Source: Zwartia sp. (GTDB lineage Bacteria > Pseudomonadota > Gammaproteobacteria > Burkholderiales > Burkholderiaceae_B). Taken from it: a DNA stretch of 16,785 nt. The notes under the pieces were generated by a model, which made no database searches, was not told the origin of the DNA, and saw only the letters and a list, made by a program, of their open reading frames with translations. Where the stretch lies: NCBI GenBank assembly GCA_030653405.1, contig JAURZO010000233.1, positions 1 to 16,785 of the forward strand, in the 5' to 3' direction. The first letter of the stretch is position 1. Every line of letters starts with the position of its first letter. This document shows positions 1 to 7,189 of this stretch, one piece after another. The position numbers were made by a program, and so were the translations under genes.

Positions 1-433
1 CTTTGGCCAGATTCTTGTACCTTCCGAAGAGGTCATCGAGTCAAAAGGCGGTCAAAAATCAATATCTGAGCGTCGTATTTTCCCAGGATACGTTCTGGTA
101 GAGATGGACCTCACCGATGAGACCTGGCATGTCATTAAAAATACGCCGCGAGTTACGGGCTTTTTAGGTGGTTCAGGTAATCGCCCCACTCCTATTTCTG
201 AAAAAGAAGTAGCAAAGATTCTGTCGCAAATGGAAGAGGGTGTGGAAAGGCCCCGTCCAAAAGTATTGTTTGAGGTGGGCGAAATGGTCCGCGTCAAAGA
301 AGGCCCATTTGCAGACTTCAACGGAAACGTCGAAGAAGTCAATTACGAGAAAAATAAAGTCCGGGTTTCTGTGGCCATTTTTGGTCGCTCGACACCCGTA
401 GAGTTAGATTTTAGTCAGGTTGAAAAAACCTAA
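1..433 (+). CDS. nusG: NusG transcription antitermination/elongation factor, 3' part
   Basis: This is the C-terminal 143 residues of NusG; base 1 is the third base of a codon and the readable frame starts at base 2 (FGQILVPSEEVIE), ending with TAA at 431-433. NusG binds RNA polymerase through its N-terminal NGN domain and contacts Rho, NusE or the ribosome through its C-terminal KOW domain. Visible are the end of the NGN domain (RRIFPGYVLVEMD, then RVTGFLGG) and a complete KOW domain (FEVGEMVRVKEGPFADFNG through the terminal VELDFSQVEKT). The gene is cut by the window edge. Its missing N-terminus matches the nusG fragment at 16689-16785, so both are probably one gene of 177 codons split by linearising a circle. 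It lies 64 bases upstream of rplK, as in the usual secE-nusG-rplK order. Confidence 0.97.
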   Translation, partial: FGQILVPSEEVIESKGGQKSISERRIFPGYVLVEMDLTDETWHVIKNTPRVTGFLGGSGNRPTPISEKEVAKILSQMEEGVERPRPKVLFEVGEMVRVKEGPFADFNGNVEEVNYEKNKVRVSVAIFGRSTPVELDFSQVEKT

Positions 434-446
434 TTTATTAACCCCG

Positions 447-483
447 GGGAGCTGGTTGCCTTTAAGCACTGGCGATTGAACCC
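447..483 (+). promoter_or_regulatory. Putative L1 translational operator in the rplK leader
   Basis: The nusG-rplK gap can fold into two short helices joined by an asymmetric internal loop. The outer helix is GGG 447-449 with CCC 481-483. The inner helix is GCUGGU 451-456 with the stretch at 468-473 (two G-U pairs), then GC 458-459 with GC 466-467, closing a loop at 460-465. Unpaired A450 faces GATTGAA 474-480. This is the general shape of L1 sites on rRNA and on L11-operon mRNA, where free L1 represses its own operon. The rplK Shine-Dalgarno (AAGGAG 486-491) begins three bases after the outer helix. The structure was folded by hand; the L1 assignment rests on position and shape. Confidence 0.55.
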
Positions 484-497
484 GTAAGGAGCTAAGC

Positions 498-929
498 ATG
501 GCGAAGAAAATCGTCGGCTTCATCAAGCTGCAAGTGCCAGCTGGTAAAGCCAACCCATCACCACCGATTGGTCCAGCATTGGGTCATCGCGGCTTGAACA
601 TCATGGAATTTTGTAAGGCTTTTAATGCTAAGACCCAAGGTCTTGAGCCAGGTCTTCCAATTCCTGTAGTGATTACAGCTTTTGCCGATAAGAGCTTTAC
701 TTTCATCATGAAGACGCCACCAGCGTCGATCTTGATTAAGAAAGCCGCCGGCATTCAAAAAGGTTCCCCACGACCACACACTGACAAAGTCGGTAAGTTG
801 ACTCGTGCTCAAGCTGAAGAGATTGCTAAAGCAAAAGCTCCAGATTTGACTGCGGCGGATTTGGACGCAGCTGTGCGCACAATCGCTGGAAGCGCTCGCA
901 GCATGGGCATCACGGTAGAGGGACTCTGA
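498..929 (+). CDS. rplK: 50S ribosomal protein L11
   Basis: L11 binds the GTPase-associated region of 23S rRNA with L10 and is part of the factor-binding stalk base; it is also needed for RelA-dependent stringent signalling. The 143-residue product has the usual length. The proline-rich N-terminal segment (PSPPIGPALG, residues about 20-29), involved in thiostrepton action in other bacteria, is followed by GLNIMEFCKAFNAKT and the C-terminal rRNA-binding domain ending AGSARSMGITVEGL. The ATG is preceded by AAGGAG at 486-491, six bases upstream. Residue 30 is His where the related sequences I recall have Gln (GQRGLN/GQQGVN). The gene is two bases from rplA, so translation is likely coupled. Confidence 0.98.
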   Translation: MAKKIVGFIKLQVPAGKANPSPPIGPALGHRGLNIMEFCKAFNAKTQGLEPGLPIPVVITAFADKSFTFIMKTPPASILIKKAAGIQKGSPRPHTDKVGKLTRAQAEEIAKAKAPDLTAADLDAAVRTIAGSARSMGITVEGL

Positions 930-931
930 TC

Positions 932-1636
932 ATGGCTAAGACATCAAAAAGAATGGCCGCGATTGCTCAAAAAATTGAGCGCGCCAAGTTATATCCAGTA
1001 ACAGAAGCGATCACTCTGGTGAAAGCATCTGCAACAGCTAAGTTTGACGAATCGATTGATATCGCTGTTCAGCTCGGTATTGATCCAAAGAAATCTGATC
1101 AGCTCGTACGCGGATCTGTCGTTCTCCCTGCTGGAACAGGTAAATCTGTTCGTGTTGCCGTGTTTGCACAAGGCGAAAAAGCAGATCAAGCTAAAGCAGC
1201 GGGTGCCGATATTGTCGGTATGGAAGATTTGGCAGAACAAATCAAAGGTGGAGTTTTTAACTTTGACGTTGTGATTGCCTCACCTGACACGATGCGTATT
1301 GTCGGAACACTTGGTCAGATTCTAGGACCGCGCGGATTGATGCCAAACCCGAAGGTTGGTACGGTCACTCCCGACGTTGCTCAAGCTGTGAAAAACGCTA
1401 AAGCCGGTCAGGTTCAGTATCGTACGGACAAGGCCGGGATTGTGCATGCAACAATCGGCCGTGCGTCATTTGCTGTTGAACAGCTACAGACAAACCTTGC
1501 TGCTCTTGTTGACGCATTAAATAAGGCGCGTCCTGCTGCGTCTAAAGGTGTTTATTTACGCAAACTTGCTGTGTCATCCACAATGGGTGGTGGAGCACGT
1601 ATTGAAGTTGCATCACTGACGGCGGCTCAACAGTAA
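932..1636 (+). CDS. rplA: 50S ribosomal protein L1
   Basis: L1 forms the mobile L1 stalk that guides deacylated tRNA out of the E site, and it is the translational repressor of the rplK-rplA mRNA in other bacteria. The product is 234 residues, the same length as the E. coli protein. The family segment around GPRGLMPNPKVGTVTPDV (about residues 131-149) and the C-terminal GVYLRKLAVSSTMGGGARIE are intact. The ATG follows the rplK stop by two bases and its Shine-Dalgarno (AGAGGGA, about 917-923) lies inside the end of rplK, which fits coupled translation. A putative L1 target lies upstream of rplK at 447-483. Nothing is truncated or out of frame. Confidence 0.98.
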   Translation: MAKTSKRMAAIAQKIERAKLYPVTEAITLVKASATAKFDESIDIAVQLGIDPKKSDQLVRGSVVLPAGTGKSVRVAVFAQGEKADQAKAAGADIVGMEDLAEQIKGGVFNFDVVIASPDTMRIVGTLGQILGPRGLMPNPKVGTVTPDVAQAVKNAKAGQVQYRTDKAGIVHATIGRASFAVEQLQTNLAALVDALNKARPAASKGVYLRKLAVSSTMGGGARIEVASLTAAQQ

Positions 1637-1888
1637 TCGTCAGTTAATACAGACTTTGGGCTGCACCCGGCTTGTCCGGGTGTTGCTGTCAAAGACCGCT
1701 GGAGCTCTAGCGAACTGAGTGAAATAACTTCACTTTGTTCCTAAGGCTTAATCCCAGGTTTTTACTGGATCCAGCGCAGACGGCGTCCACGGAAGATTTC
1801 TTGTTCTTAAGAACTCGACCAGGTTCGCCGCGTTCGGTTGATGCAAAGGGAATTATCCCTGTGCATCTTTTGATGGAGTGTTCAAACC
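1637..1888 (+). promoter_or_regulatory. rplJ leader, probable L10 autoregulatory element
   Basis: This 252-base stretch between rplA and rplJ holds no credible gene but several hairpins. They are CACCCGG 1664-1670 with CCGGGTG 1676-1682; CCAG 1754-1757 with CTGG 1765-1768, which competes with CTGG 1765-1768 pairing to CCAG 1771-1774; the palindrome GTTCTTAAGAAC at 1803-1814; and an 11-position stem with one mismatch, 1841-1851 with 1856-1866, ending nine bases before the Shine-Dalgarno GGAG (1875-1878). In E. coli and many other bacteria the L10-L7/L12 complex binds a long structured leader at exactly this place and represses rplJL. I infer the same here from position, length and structure. 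I see no convincing sigma-70 promoter in it. Confidence 0.7.
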
Positions 1889-2413
1889 GTGAGTCTCAAT
1901 CGTCAAGAGAAAGCGATCGTAATCGAAGAAGTCACGACACAAGTCGCGACGGCACAATCGATTGTGGTTGCAGAGTACCGTGGTCTGGACGTCGCCTCTG
2001 TCACCGTACTGCGCAAAACTGCGCGTGAGTCAGGCGTGTATCTCCGAGTCTTAAAAAACTCGTTAGCACGCCGAGCTGTCGCAGGCACGCCTTTCGAGGC
2101 ATTGTCCGACAAGTTGGTTGGTCCACTGATTTATGGAATCAGTGCAGATCCCGTCAATGCTGCAAAAGTGCTTTCTGCATTTGCGAAAGATAACGACAAG
2201 CTAGTCATCAAGGCTGGGGCATTGCCCAATAGCCTGTTAGATGTCAATGGCGTAAAAGCCTTGGCTACGATGCCTTCGCGTGACGAGTTGCTTTCCAAAT
2301 TGCTTGGCACCATGCAAGCTCCAATCGCGCAATTTGTACGTACTCTTAATGAAGTTCCAACTAAGTTCGTGCGTGGCCTTGCGGCTGTGCGTGATCAAAA
2401 AGAAGCTGCTTAA
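1889..2413 (+). CDS. rplJ: 50S ribosomal protein L10
   Basis: L10 anchors the L7/L12 dimers to the ribosomal stalk, binding 23S rRNA with its N-terminal domain and L7/L12 through its C-terminal helix. The product is 174 residues. I chose the GTG start at 1889 because it gives the family N-terminus MSLNRQEKAIVIEEV and has GGAG (1875-1878) ten bases upstream. The body (VVAEYRGLDVASVTVLRKTARESGVYLRVLKN, LVGPLIYGISADPVNAAKVL, the C-terminal helix APIAQFVRTLNEVPTKFVRGLAAV) closely resembles Bordetella/Achromobacter L10 as I recall it. It is followed after 75 bases by rplL, its stalk partner, and preceded by a long structured leader that is the likely site of feedback by L10 itself. Confidence 0.97.
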   Translation: MSLNRQEKAIVIEEVTTQVATAQSIVVAEYRGLDVASVTVLRKTARESGVYLRVLKNSLARRAVAGTPFEALSDKLVGPLIYGISADPVNAAKVLSAFAKDNDKLVIKAGALPNSLLDVNGVKALATMPSRDELLSKLLGTMQAPIAQFVRTLNEVPTKFVRGLAAVRDQKEAA

Positions 2414-2488
2414 CTCAGCTTGCAGAAACTTCATTGAACGACAAGCGATACCAACCCCTGGCATATTATTTAATCTGGAGTTCTACAA

Positions 2489-2863
2489 ATGGCTACTAAA
2501 GCTGAAATCCTCGACGCAATCTCTGGCATGACTGTGCTTGAGTTGTCCGAGCTGATCAAAGAAATGGAAGAGAAGTTTGGCGTGTCCGCTGCCGCTGCTG
2601 CTGTTGCTGTTGCAGCACCTGCTGCTGCTGGCGCTGCTGCTGCTGAAGAGCAGACCGAATTCAACGTCATGTTGCTAGAAGTCGGCGCAAATAAAGTTAG
2701 CGTGATTAAGGCTGTTCGCGAACTGACGGGTCTCGGCCTGAAAGAAGCTAAAGATCTGGTTGATGGTGCTCCTAAGGCTGTTAAAGAAGCTGTTTCTAAG
2801 GCAGATGCTGATGCTGCTAAGAAGAAGCTCGAAGAAGCTGGCGCTAAAGCTGAACTGAAGTAA
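2489..2863 (+). CDS. rplL: 50S ribosomal protein L7/L12
   Basis: L7/L12 is the multi-copy stalk protein that recruits and stimulates the GTPase factors EF-Tu, EF-G, IF2 and RF3. The 124-residue product shows the N-terminal dimerisation and L10-binding helices (residues about 3-31), a flexible Ala-rich hinge (about 34-52, with interspersed Val, Pro and Gly) and the compact C-terminal domain (EFNVMLLEVGANKVSVIKAVRELTGLGLKEAKDLVD). The ATG is preceded by GGAG at 2477-2480. The hinge is encoded by a run rich in GCT codons (about 2588-2645), which gives a triplet-repeat look but is ordinary for this family. It is normally made at about four times the level of L10, so the strong hairpin just downstream may help limit read-through into rpoB. 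Confidence 0.98.
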   Translation: MATKAEILDAISGMTVLELSELIKEMEEKFGVSAAAAAVAVAAPAAAGAAAAEEQTEFNVMLLEVGANKVSVIKAVRELTGLGLKEAKDLVDGAPKAVKEAVSKADADAAKKKLEEAGAKAELK

Positions 2864-2876
2864 GCTTTTCAGTGAT

Positions 2877-2909
2877 CGCCCGGGAAAGTGGATATTGCTT
2901 TCCCGGGCG
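2877..2909 (+). terminator. 12-bp hairpin after rplL, likely attenuator or RNA-processing site
   Basis: CGCCCGGGAAAG at 2877-2888 is exactly complementary to CTTTCCCGGGCG at 2898-2909, with a nine-base loop. It lies 14 bases after the rplL stop. Only TTTGCG follows, so the U-tract is weak and termination would be partial. In E. coli the same gap holds an attenuator and an RNase III site that lower rpoBC expression relative to rplJL. A similar role is inferred here. Confidence 0.65.
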
Positions 2910-2925
2910 TTTGCGCTTTCAGAAA

Positions 2926-2946
2926 ACCCCTCTAAGTCTGAGGGGT
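2926..2946 (+). promoter_or_regulatory. Second hairpin in the rplL-rpoB gap
   Basis: ACCCCTC 2926-2932 pairs perfectly with GAGGGGT 2940-2946 around a seven-base loop, followed by ATTGTTGG rather than a clean T-run. It sits 17 bases after the larger hairpin. A third small stem, GGCCGT 3035-3040 with ACGGCC 3046-3051, lies 17 bases before the rpoB Shine-Dalgarno. Together they make the 213-base leader of rpoB highly structured. Function is not shown by the sequence. Confidence 0.45.
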
Positions 2947-3076
2947 ATTGTTGGATAAAACTAATATACCGATCGTTCAGTCGGGTTTTCTGAAGTCGTT
3001 TGAAGTACCGATAGTTCCTTAAGTTTTACCCTGTGGCCGTGGTTGACGGCCTATGTAACTTCGAGTCGGAGTGCTC

Positions 3077-6000
3077 ATGCCTTACTCGTTTACCGAAAAA
3101 AAGCGCATCCGCAAAAGCTTCGCGAAGCGTGAGGACGTGCAAGACGTTCCCTTTCTGCTTGCGACACAGCTTCAATCTTATCTAACCTTCTTGCAAGCTG
3201 AAACCGCACCATCTGCTCGTAAAGAGCAAGGACTGCAGGCGGCCTTTAGTTCAATTTTTCCAATTTCCAGCCATAACAATATGGCACGTCTGGAGTTCGT
3301 GAGCTACGGCTTAGGCGAACCTGTTTTCGACGTTAAGGAATGCCAGCTTCGTGGCTTGACCTACGCATCCCCTTTGCGTGCCAAAGTCCGCCTGGTTTTG
3401 CTCGACCGTGAGGTGAGCAAGCCAACCGTAAAAGAAGTCAAAGAGCAAGAAGTGTACATGGGCGAAATACCGCTTATGACTAGCACAGGCTCCTTTGTCA
3501 TTAACGGTACTGAGCGTGTGATCGTGTCCCAGTTGCATCGTTCGCCTGGCGTGTTCTTTGAACACGACCGTGGTAAGACGCACAGCTCGGGTAAGTTGCT
3601 ATTTTCAGCACGCGTGATCCCCTATCGTGGCTCATGGCTCGACTTTGAATTCGACCCGAAGGACGTTTTGTTCTTCCGTGTCGATCGCCGCAGAAAGATG
3701 CCTGTTACGATTTTACTCAAGGCAATTGGTTTGACCCCAGAGGCCATCCTCGCTGAGTTTTTTGAGTTCGATCAATTCGAACTTCAAAGTGAAGGCGGCA
3801 TGATGGAATTTGTTGGTGACCGTTGGAAGGGCGAAGTTGCCCGCTTCGACATCACAGATCGTAGCGGTAAGGTCTTAGTTGAAAAAGATAAGCGCGTGAA
3901 TGCCAAGCATTTGCGCGATATCGCTGCTGCAAAAATTCAGCGTATCTCCGTACCCGAAGATTTCTTAATCGGTCGAGTGATTGCAACGAATATAGTTGAT
4001 GCAGAAACAGGTGAATTGATTGCATCGGCAAATGATGAGATCACAGAAGGTACGTTAAGTGCTTTGCGTGCAGCAGGGATCAATACGATTCAAACTCTGT
4101 ACACCAACGATCTTGATCGTGGTCCATTTATTTCGCAGACCTTGCGTACGGACGAAACCGCCGACCAAATGGCGGCACGCGTTGCCATTTATCGCATGAT
4201 GCGTCCTGGCGAACCACCAACAGAAGACGCAGTCGAGGCTTTGTTTCAACGCTTGTTCTACAGCGAAGAAACATATGACTTGTCACGTGTTGGGCGCATG
4301 AAGGTGAATAGCCGCTTAGGTCGCGGTGATGACATCACTGGGCCGATGACGCTGACGAACGAGGACATCCTCGAGGCAATCAAAGTCCTTGTTGAGCTGC
4401 GAAACGGTCGCGGCCAGATTGATGATATTGATCACTTGGGCAATCGCCGAGTACGTTGCGTGGGCGAATTGGCTGAAAACCAGTTCCGTGCCGGGCTCGT
4501 GCGTGTGGAGCGTGCCGTCAAGGAGCGGTTAGGTCAAGCGGAAACAGAAAATCTGATGCCGCACGATCTGATTAACTCCAAGCCAATTTCCGCCGCGATT
4601 AAAGAGTTCTTCGGTTCTAGTCAGTTGTCGCAGTTTATGGATCAAACCAACCCACTTTCCGAAATTACGCACAAGCGTCGCGTTTCGGCTTTGGGACCTG
4701 GCGGTTTGACACGTGAGCGTGCGGGCTTCGAAGTGCGAGATGTGCATCCGACTCATTATGGTCGTGTATGCCCAATTGAGACGCCAGAAGGCCCGAACAT
4801 CGGTCTGATTAATTCCATGGCACTGTATGCGCGCCTGAATGAATACGGCTTTTTAGAAACGCCTTATCGTAAAGTTGTCGATAGTAGCGTGACGGATCAG
4901 ATTGAGTACCTCTCCGCAATCGAAGAAAGTAATTACGTCATTGCGCAGGCAAATGCTGAATTGAGTCCGACTGGCAAGTTCACCGATGAGTTGGTGGCAT
5001 GTCGTCAGGCAGGCGAGACTTTGCTGACTGCGCCTGCAAACGTTCATTACATGGACGTTGCACCTTCACAGATCGTTTCAGTTGCGGCTTCGCTTATTCC
5101 TTTCCTTGAGCATGATGATGCAAACCGTGCGCTGATGGGTGCGAACATGCAGCGTCAAGCTGTGCCGTGTTTGCGACCAGAAAAACCGGTTGTTGGTACG
5201 GGTGTTGAGCGTACGGTTGCGATTGACTCGGGTACTACCGTTCAAGCCTTACGTGGTGGTGTTGTTGACCACGTGGATGCTGACCGTATCGTGATTCGGG
5301 TCAATGACGAAGAGAACGTCGCAGGTGAAGTTGGCGTTGATATTTATAACCTGATCAAATACACACGCTCAAACCAAAATACAAATATTAATCAGCGCCC
5401 GATTGTGCGCCGTGGAGATATTGTTACAGCTGGTGACGTGTTGGCAGACGGGGCTTCAACAGATCTGGGTGAGTTAGCACTCGGCCAAAATATGTTGATC
5501 GCGTTCATGCCATGGAATGGGTATAACTTCGAAGACTCAATTTTGATCTCTGAGAAAGTTGTAGCAGATGACCGTTACACTTCTATTCATATTGAAGAAT
5601 TGACAGTCGTTGCGCGGGACACCAAGCTTGGTGCAGAAGAAATTACACGCGACATCAGTAATTTGGCTGAGACACAACTAAATCGACTCGATGAATCTGG
5701 CATCGTTCACATTGGTGCTGAAGTGCGTGCCGATGATGTGTTGGTTGGAAAAGTGACACCTAAGGGTGAAACGCAACTCACGCCAGAGGAAAAGCTTTTA
5801 CGAGCGATTTTTGGTGAAAAAGCTTCTGATGTGAAAGACACATCGTTACGCGTGCCATCCGGTATGGTTGGTACAGTCATCGACGTTCAAGTCTTCACGC
5901 GTGAAGGGATTGTTCGTGATAAGCGGGCTCAATCGATTATTGATGATGAGTTGCGTCGCTATCGTCAAGATTTGAATGACCAGCTTCGTATTGTTGAGAA

Positions 6001-7189
6001 CGATACGTTCGATCGAATCGAAAAATTGCTGATTAAAAAAGTTGTTAACGGTGGTCCACGTAAGCTTGCCAAAGGTACAGCTCTTACAAAAGAGTATTTG
6101 GTTGATTTGGATCGTTGGCAATGGTTTGACATTCGCCTTGCGGATGAGGCACATGCAATTGTTCTGGAACAAGCAAAAGAGTCTCTGGAACAAAAGCGCC
6201 ATCAATTTGATCTCGCATTTGAAGAAAAGCGTAAAAAGCTAACTCAAGGTGATGAGCTGCCTCCTGGTGTGCTCAAAATGATCAAGGTCTATCTCGCGGT
6301 CAAGCGTCGCTTGCAGCCAGGTGACAAGATGGCGGGGCGTCACGGAAACAAAGGCGTTGTGTCACGTATTACCCCAGTCGAAGACATGCCGCACATGGCC
6401 GACGGTACGCCTGCTGATATCGTTTTGAATCCTTTGGGCGTGCCATCACGGATGAACGTGGGACAGGTACTCGAAGTTCACCTCGGATGGGCTGCAAAAG
6501 GTTTGGGTCAACGCATTGGCGACATGCTGCGCGATCAGCAAAAAGTCGAAGTTAAAAAGATCCGTACCTACTTGGACAAAATGTACAACGGTAGCGGAAC
6601 CGGCGCGCGCATTGATGAACTCAATGATGATGAGGTGATTGAGCTTGCTCAAAACCTTAAGAATGGCGTGCCGTTTGCAACACCTGTTTTTGACGGCGCA
6701 ACCGAAGCTGAAATTACCAAGATGCTTGAGATGGCTTACCCAGACGAGGTTGCTCAACAGATGGGCCTGACTGAGTCACGTACGCAAGCTTGGCTCTACG
6801 ATGGACGCACAGGCGAGCAGTTTGAGCGACCTGTCACGATGGGCTATATGCATTATCTGAAGTTACACCACTTGGTTGACGACAAAATGCACGCACGTTC
6901 AACAGGTCCATACTCACTGGTGACGCAGCAACCTCTGGGCGGGAAAGCTCAGTTTGGTGGTCAGCGTTTTGGTGAGATGGAAGTTTGGGCACTTGAGGCA
7001 TACGGAGCGTCTTATACGTTGCAAGAGATGTTGACGGTTAAATCCGATGACATTAACGGCCGTACCAAGGTATACGAAAACATTGTCAAAGGCGATCACA
7101 CGATCGATGCGGGCATGCCCGAATCGTTCAATGTGCTGGTCAAGGAAATTCGTTCCTTGGCTCTTGACATGGATCTGGAGCGTAAATAA
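3077..7189 (+). CDS. rpoB: DNA-directed RNA polymerase subunit beta
   Basis: RpoB forms one side of the RNA polymerase active-centre cleft. The product is 1370 residues from ATG 3077 (MPYSFTEKKRIRKSFAKR). I prefer this over the in-frame GTG at 3071, which overlaps the Shine-Dalgarno GGAG (3068-3071). Visible landmarks include the rifampicin pocket around GSSQLSQFMDQ and THKRRVSALGPGG, with Asp522, His532 and Ser537 at the positions of E. coli D516, H526 and S531, so no common resistance change is present. Others are Glu819-Asp820 in NFEDSI, and KMAGRHGNKG with Lys1084 and Lys1092 equivalent to E. coli K1065 and K1073. The C-terminus ends in LVKEIRSLALDMDLERK. The stop codon overlaps the rpoC start by one base. 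It is co-transcribed with rplJL in related bacteria. Confidence 0.99.
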   Translation: MPYSFTEKKRIRKSFAKREDVQDVPFLLATQLQSYLTFLQAETAPSARKEQGLQAAFSSIFPISSHNNMARLEFVSYGLGEPVFDVKECQLRGLTYASPLRAKVRLVLLDREVSKPTVKEVKEQEVYMGEIPLMTSTGSFVINGTERVIVSQLHRSPGVFFEHDRGKTHSSGKLLFSARVIPYRGSWLDFEFDPKDVLFFRVDRRRKMPVTILLKAIGLTPEAILAEFFEFDQFELQSEGGMMEFVGDRWKGEVARFDITDRSGKVLVEKDKRVNAKHLRDIAAAKIQRISVPEDFLIGRVIATNIVDAETGELIASANDEITEGTLSALRAAGINTIQTLYTNDLDRGPFISQTLRTDETADQMAARVAIYRMMRPGEPPTEDAVEALFQRLFYSEETYDLSRVGRMKVNSRLGRGDDITGPMTLTNEDILEAIKVLVELRNGRGQIDDIDHLGNRRVRCVGELAENQFRAGLVRVERAVKERLGQAETENLMPHDLINSKPISAAIKEFFGSSQLSQFMDQTNPLSEITHKRRVSALGPGGLTRERAGFEVRDVHPTHYGRVCPIETPEGPNIGLINSMALYARLNEYGFLETPYRKVVDSSVTDQIEYLSAIEESNYVIAQANAELSPTGKFTDELVACRQAGETLLTAPANVHYMDVAPSQIVSVAASLIPFLEHDDANRALMGANMQRQAVPCLRPEKPVVGTGVERTVAIDSGTTVQALRGGVVDHVDADRIVIRVNDEENVAGEVGVDIYNLIKYTRSNQNTNINQRPIVRRGDIVTAGDVLADGASTDLGELALGQNMLIAFMPWNGYNFEDSILISEKVVADDRYTSIHIEELTVVARDTKLGAEEITRDISNLAETQLNRLDESGIVHIGAEVRADDVLVGKVTPKGETQLTPEEKLLRAIFGEKASDVKDTSLRVPSGMVGTVIDVQVFTREGIVRDKRAQSIIDDELRRYRQDLNDQLRIVENDTFDRIEKLLIKKVVNGGPRKLAKGTALTKEYLVDLDRWQWFDIRLADEAHAIVLEQAKESLEQKRHQFDLAFEEKRKKLTQGDELPPGVLKMIKVYLAVKRRLQPGDKMAGRHGNKGVVSRITPVEDMPHMADGTPADIVLNPLGVPSRMNVGQVLEVHLGWAAKGLGQRIGDMLRDQQKVEVKKIRTYLDKMYNGSGTGARIDELNDDEVIELAQNLKNGVPFATPVFDGATEAEITKMLEMAYPDEVAQQMGLTESRTQAWLYDGRTGEQFERPVTMGYMHYLKLHHLVDDKMHARSTGPYSLVTQQPLGGKAQFGGQRFGEMEVWALEAYGASYTLQEMLTVKSDDINGRTKVYENIVKGDHTIDAGMPESFNVLVKEIRSLALDMDLERK

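Noticed and set aside
1735..2028. A 97-codon frame in the rplJ leader running into rplJ
   Set aside because: It overlaps the start of rplJ in another frame, has no good Shine-Dalgarno, and its composition (rich in Arg and Ser) is that of an untranslated frame over structured leader RNA.
2588..2645. GCT/GCTG triplet-rich tract as a variable tandem repeat
   Set aside because: It encodes the normal Ala-rich hinge of L7/L12 and is interrupted by Val, Pro and Gly codons.
2962..2967. A promoter for rpoB with TAATAT as the -10
   Set aside because: No acceptable -35 sequence lies 16-18 bases upstream (the region is the GAGGGG arm of a hairpin). A -10-like hexamer alone in A/T-rich DNA is not sufficient.
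4616..4687. Rifampicin-resistance change in rpoB and streptomycin-resistance change in rpsL
   Set aside because: Asp522, His532 and Ser537 in RpoB and Lys43 and Lys88 in S12 are all the sensitive-type residues.
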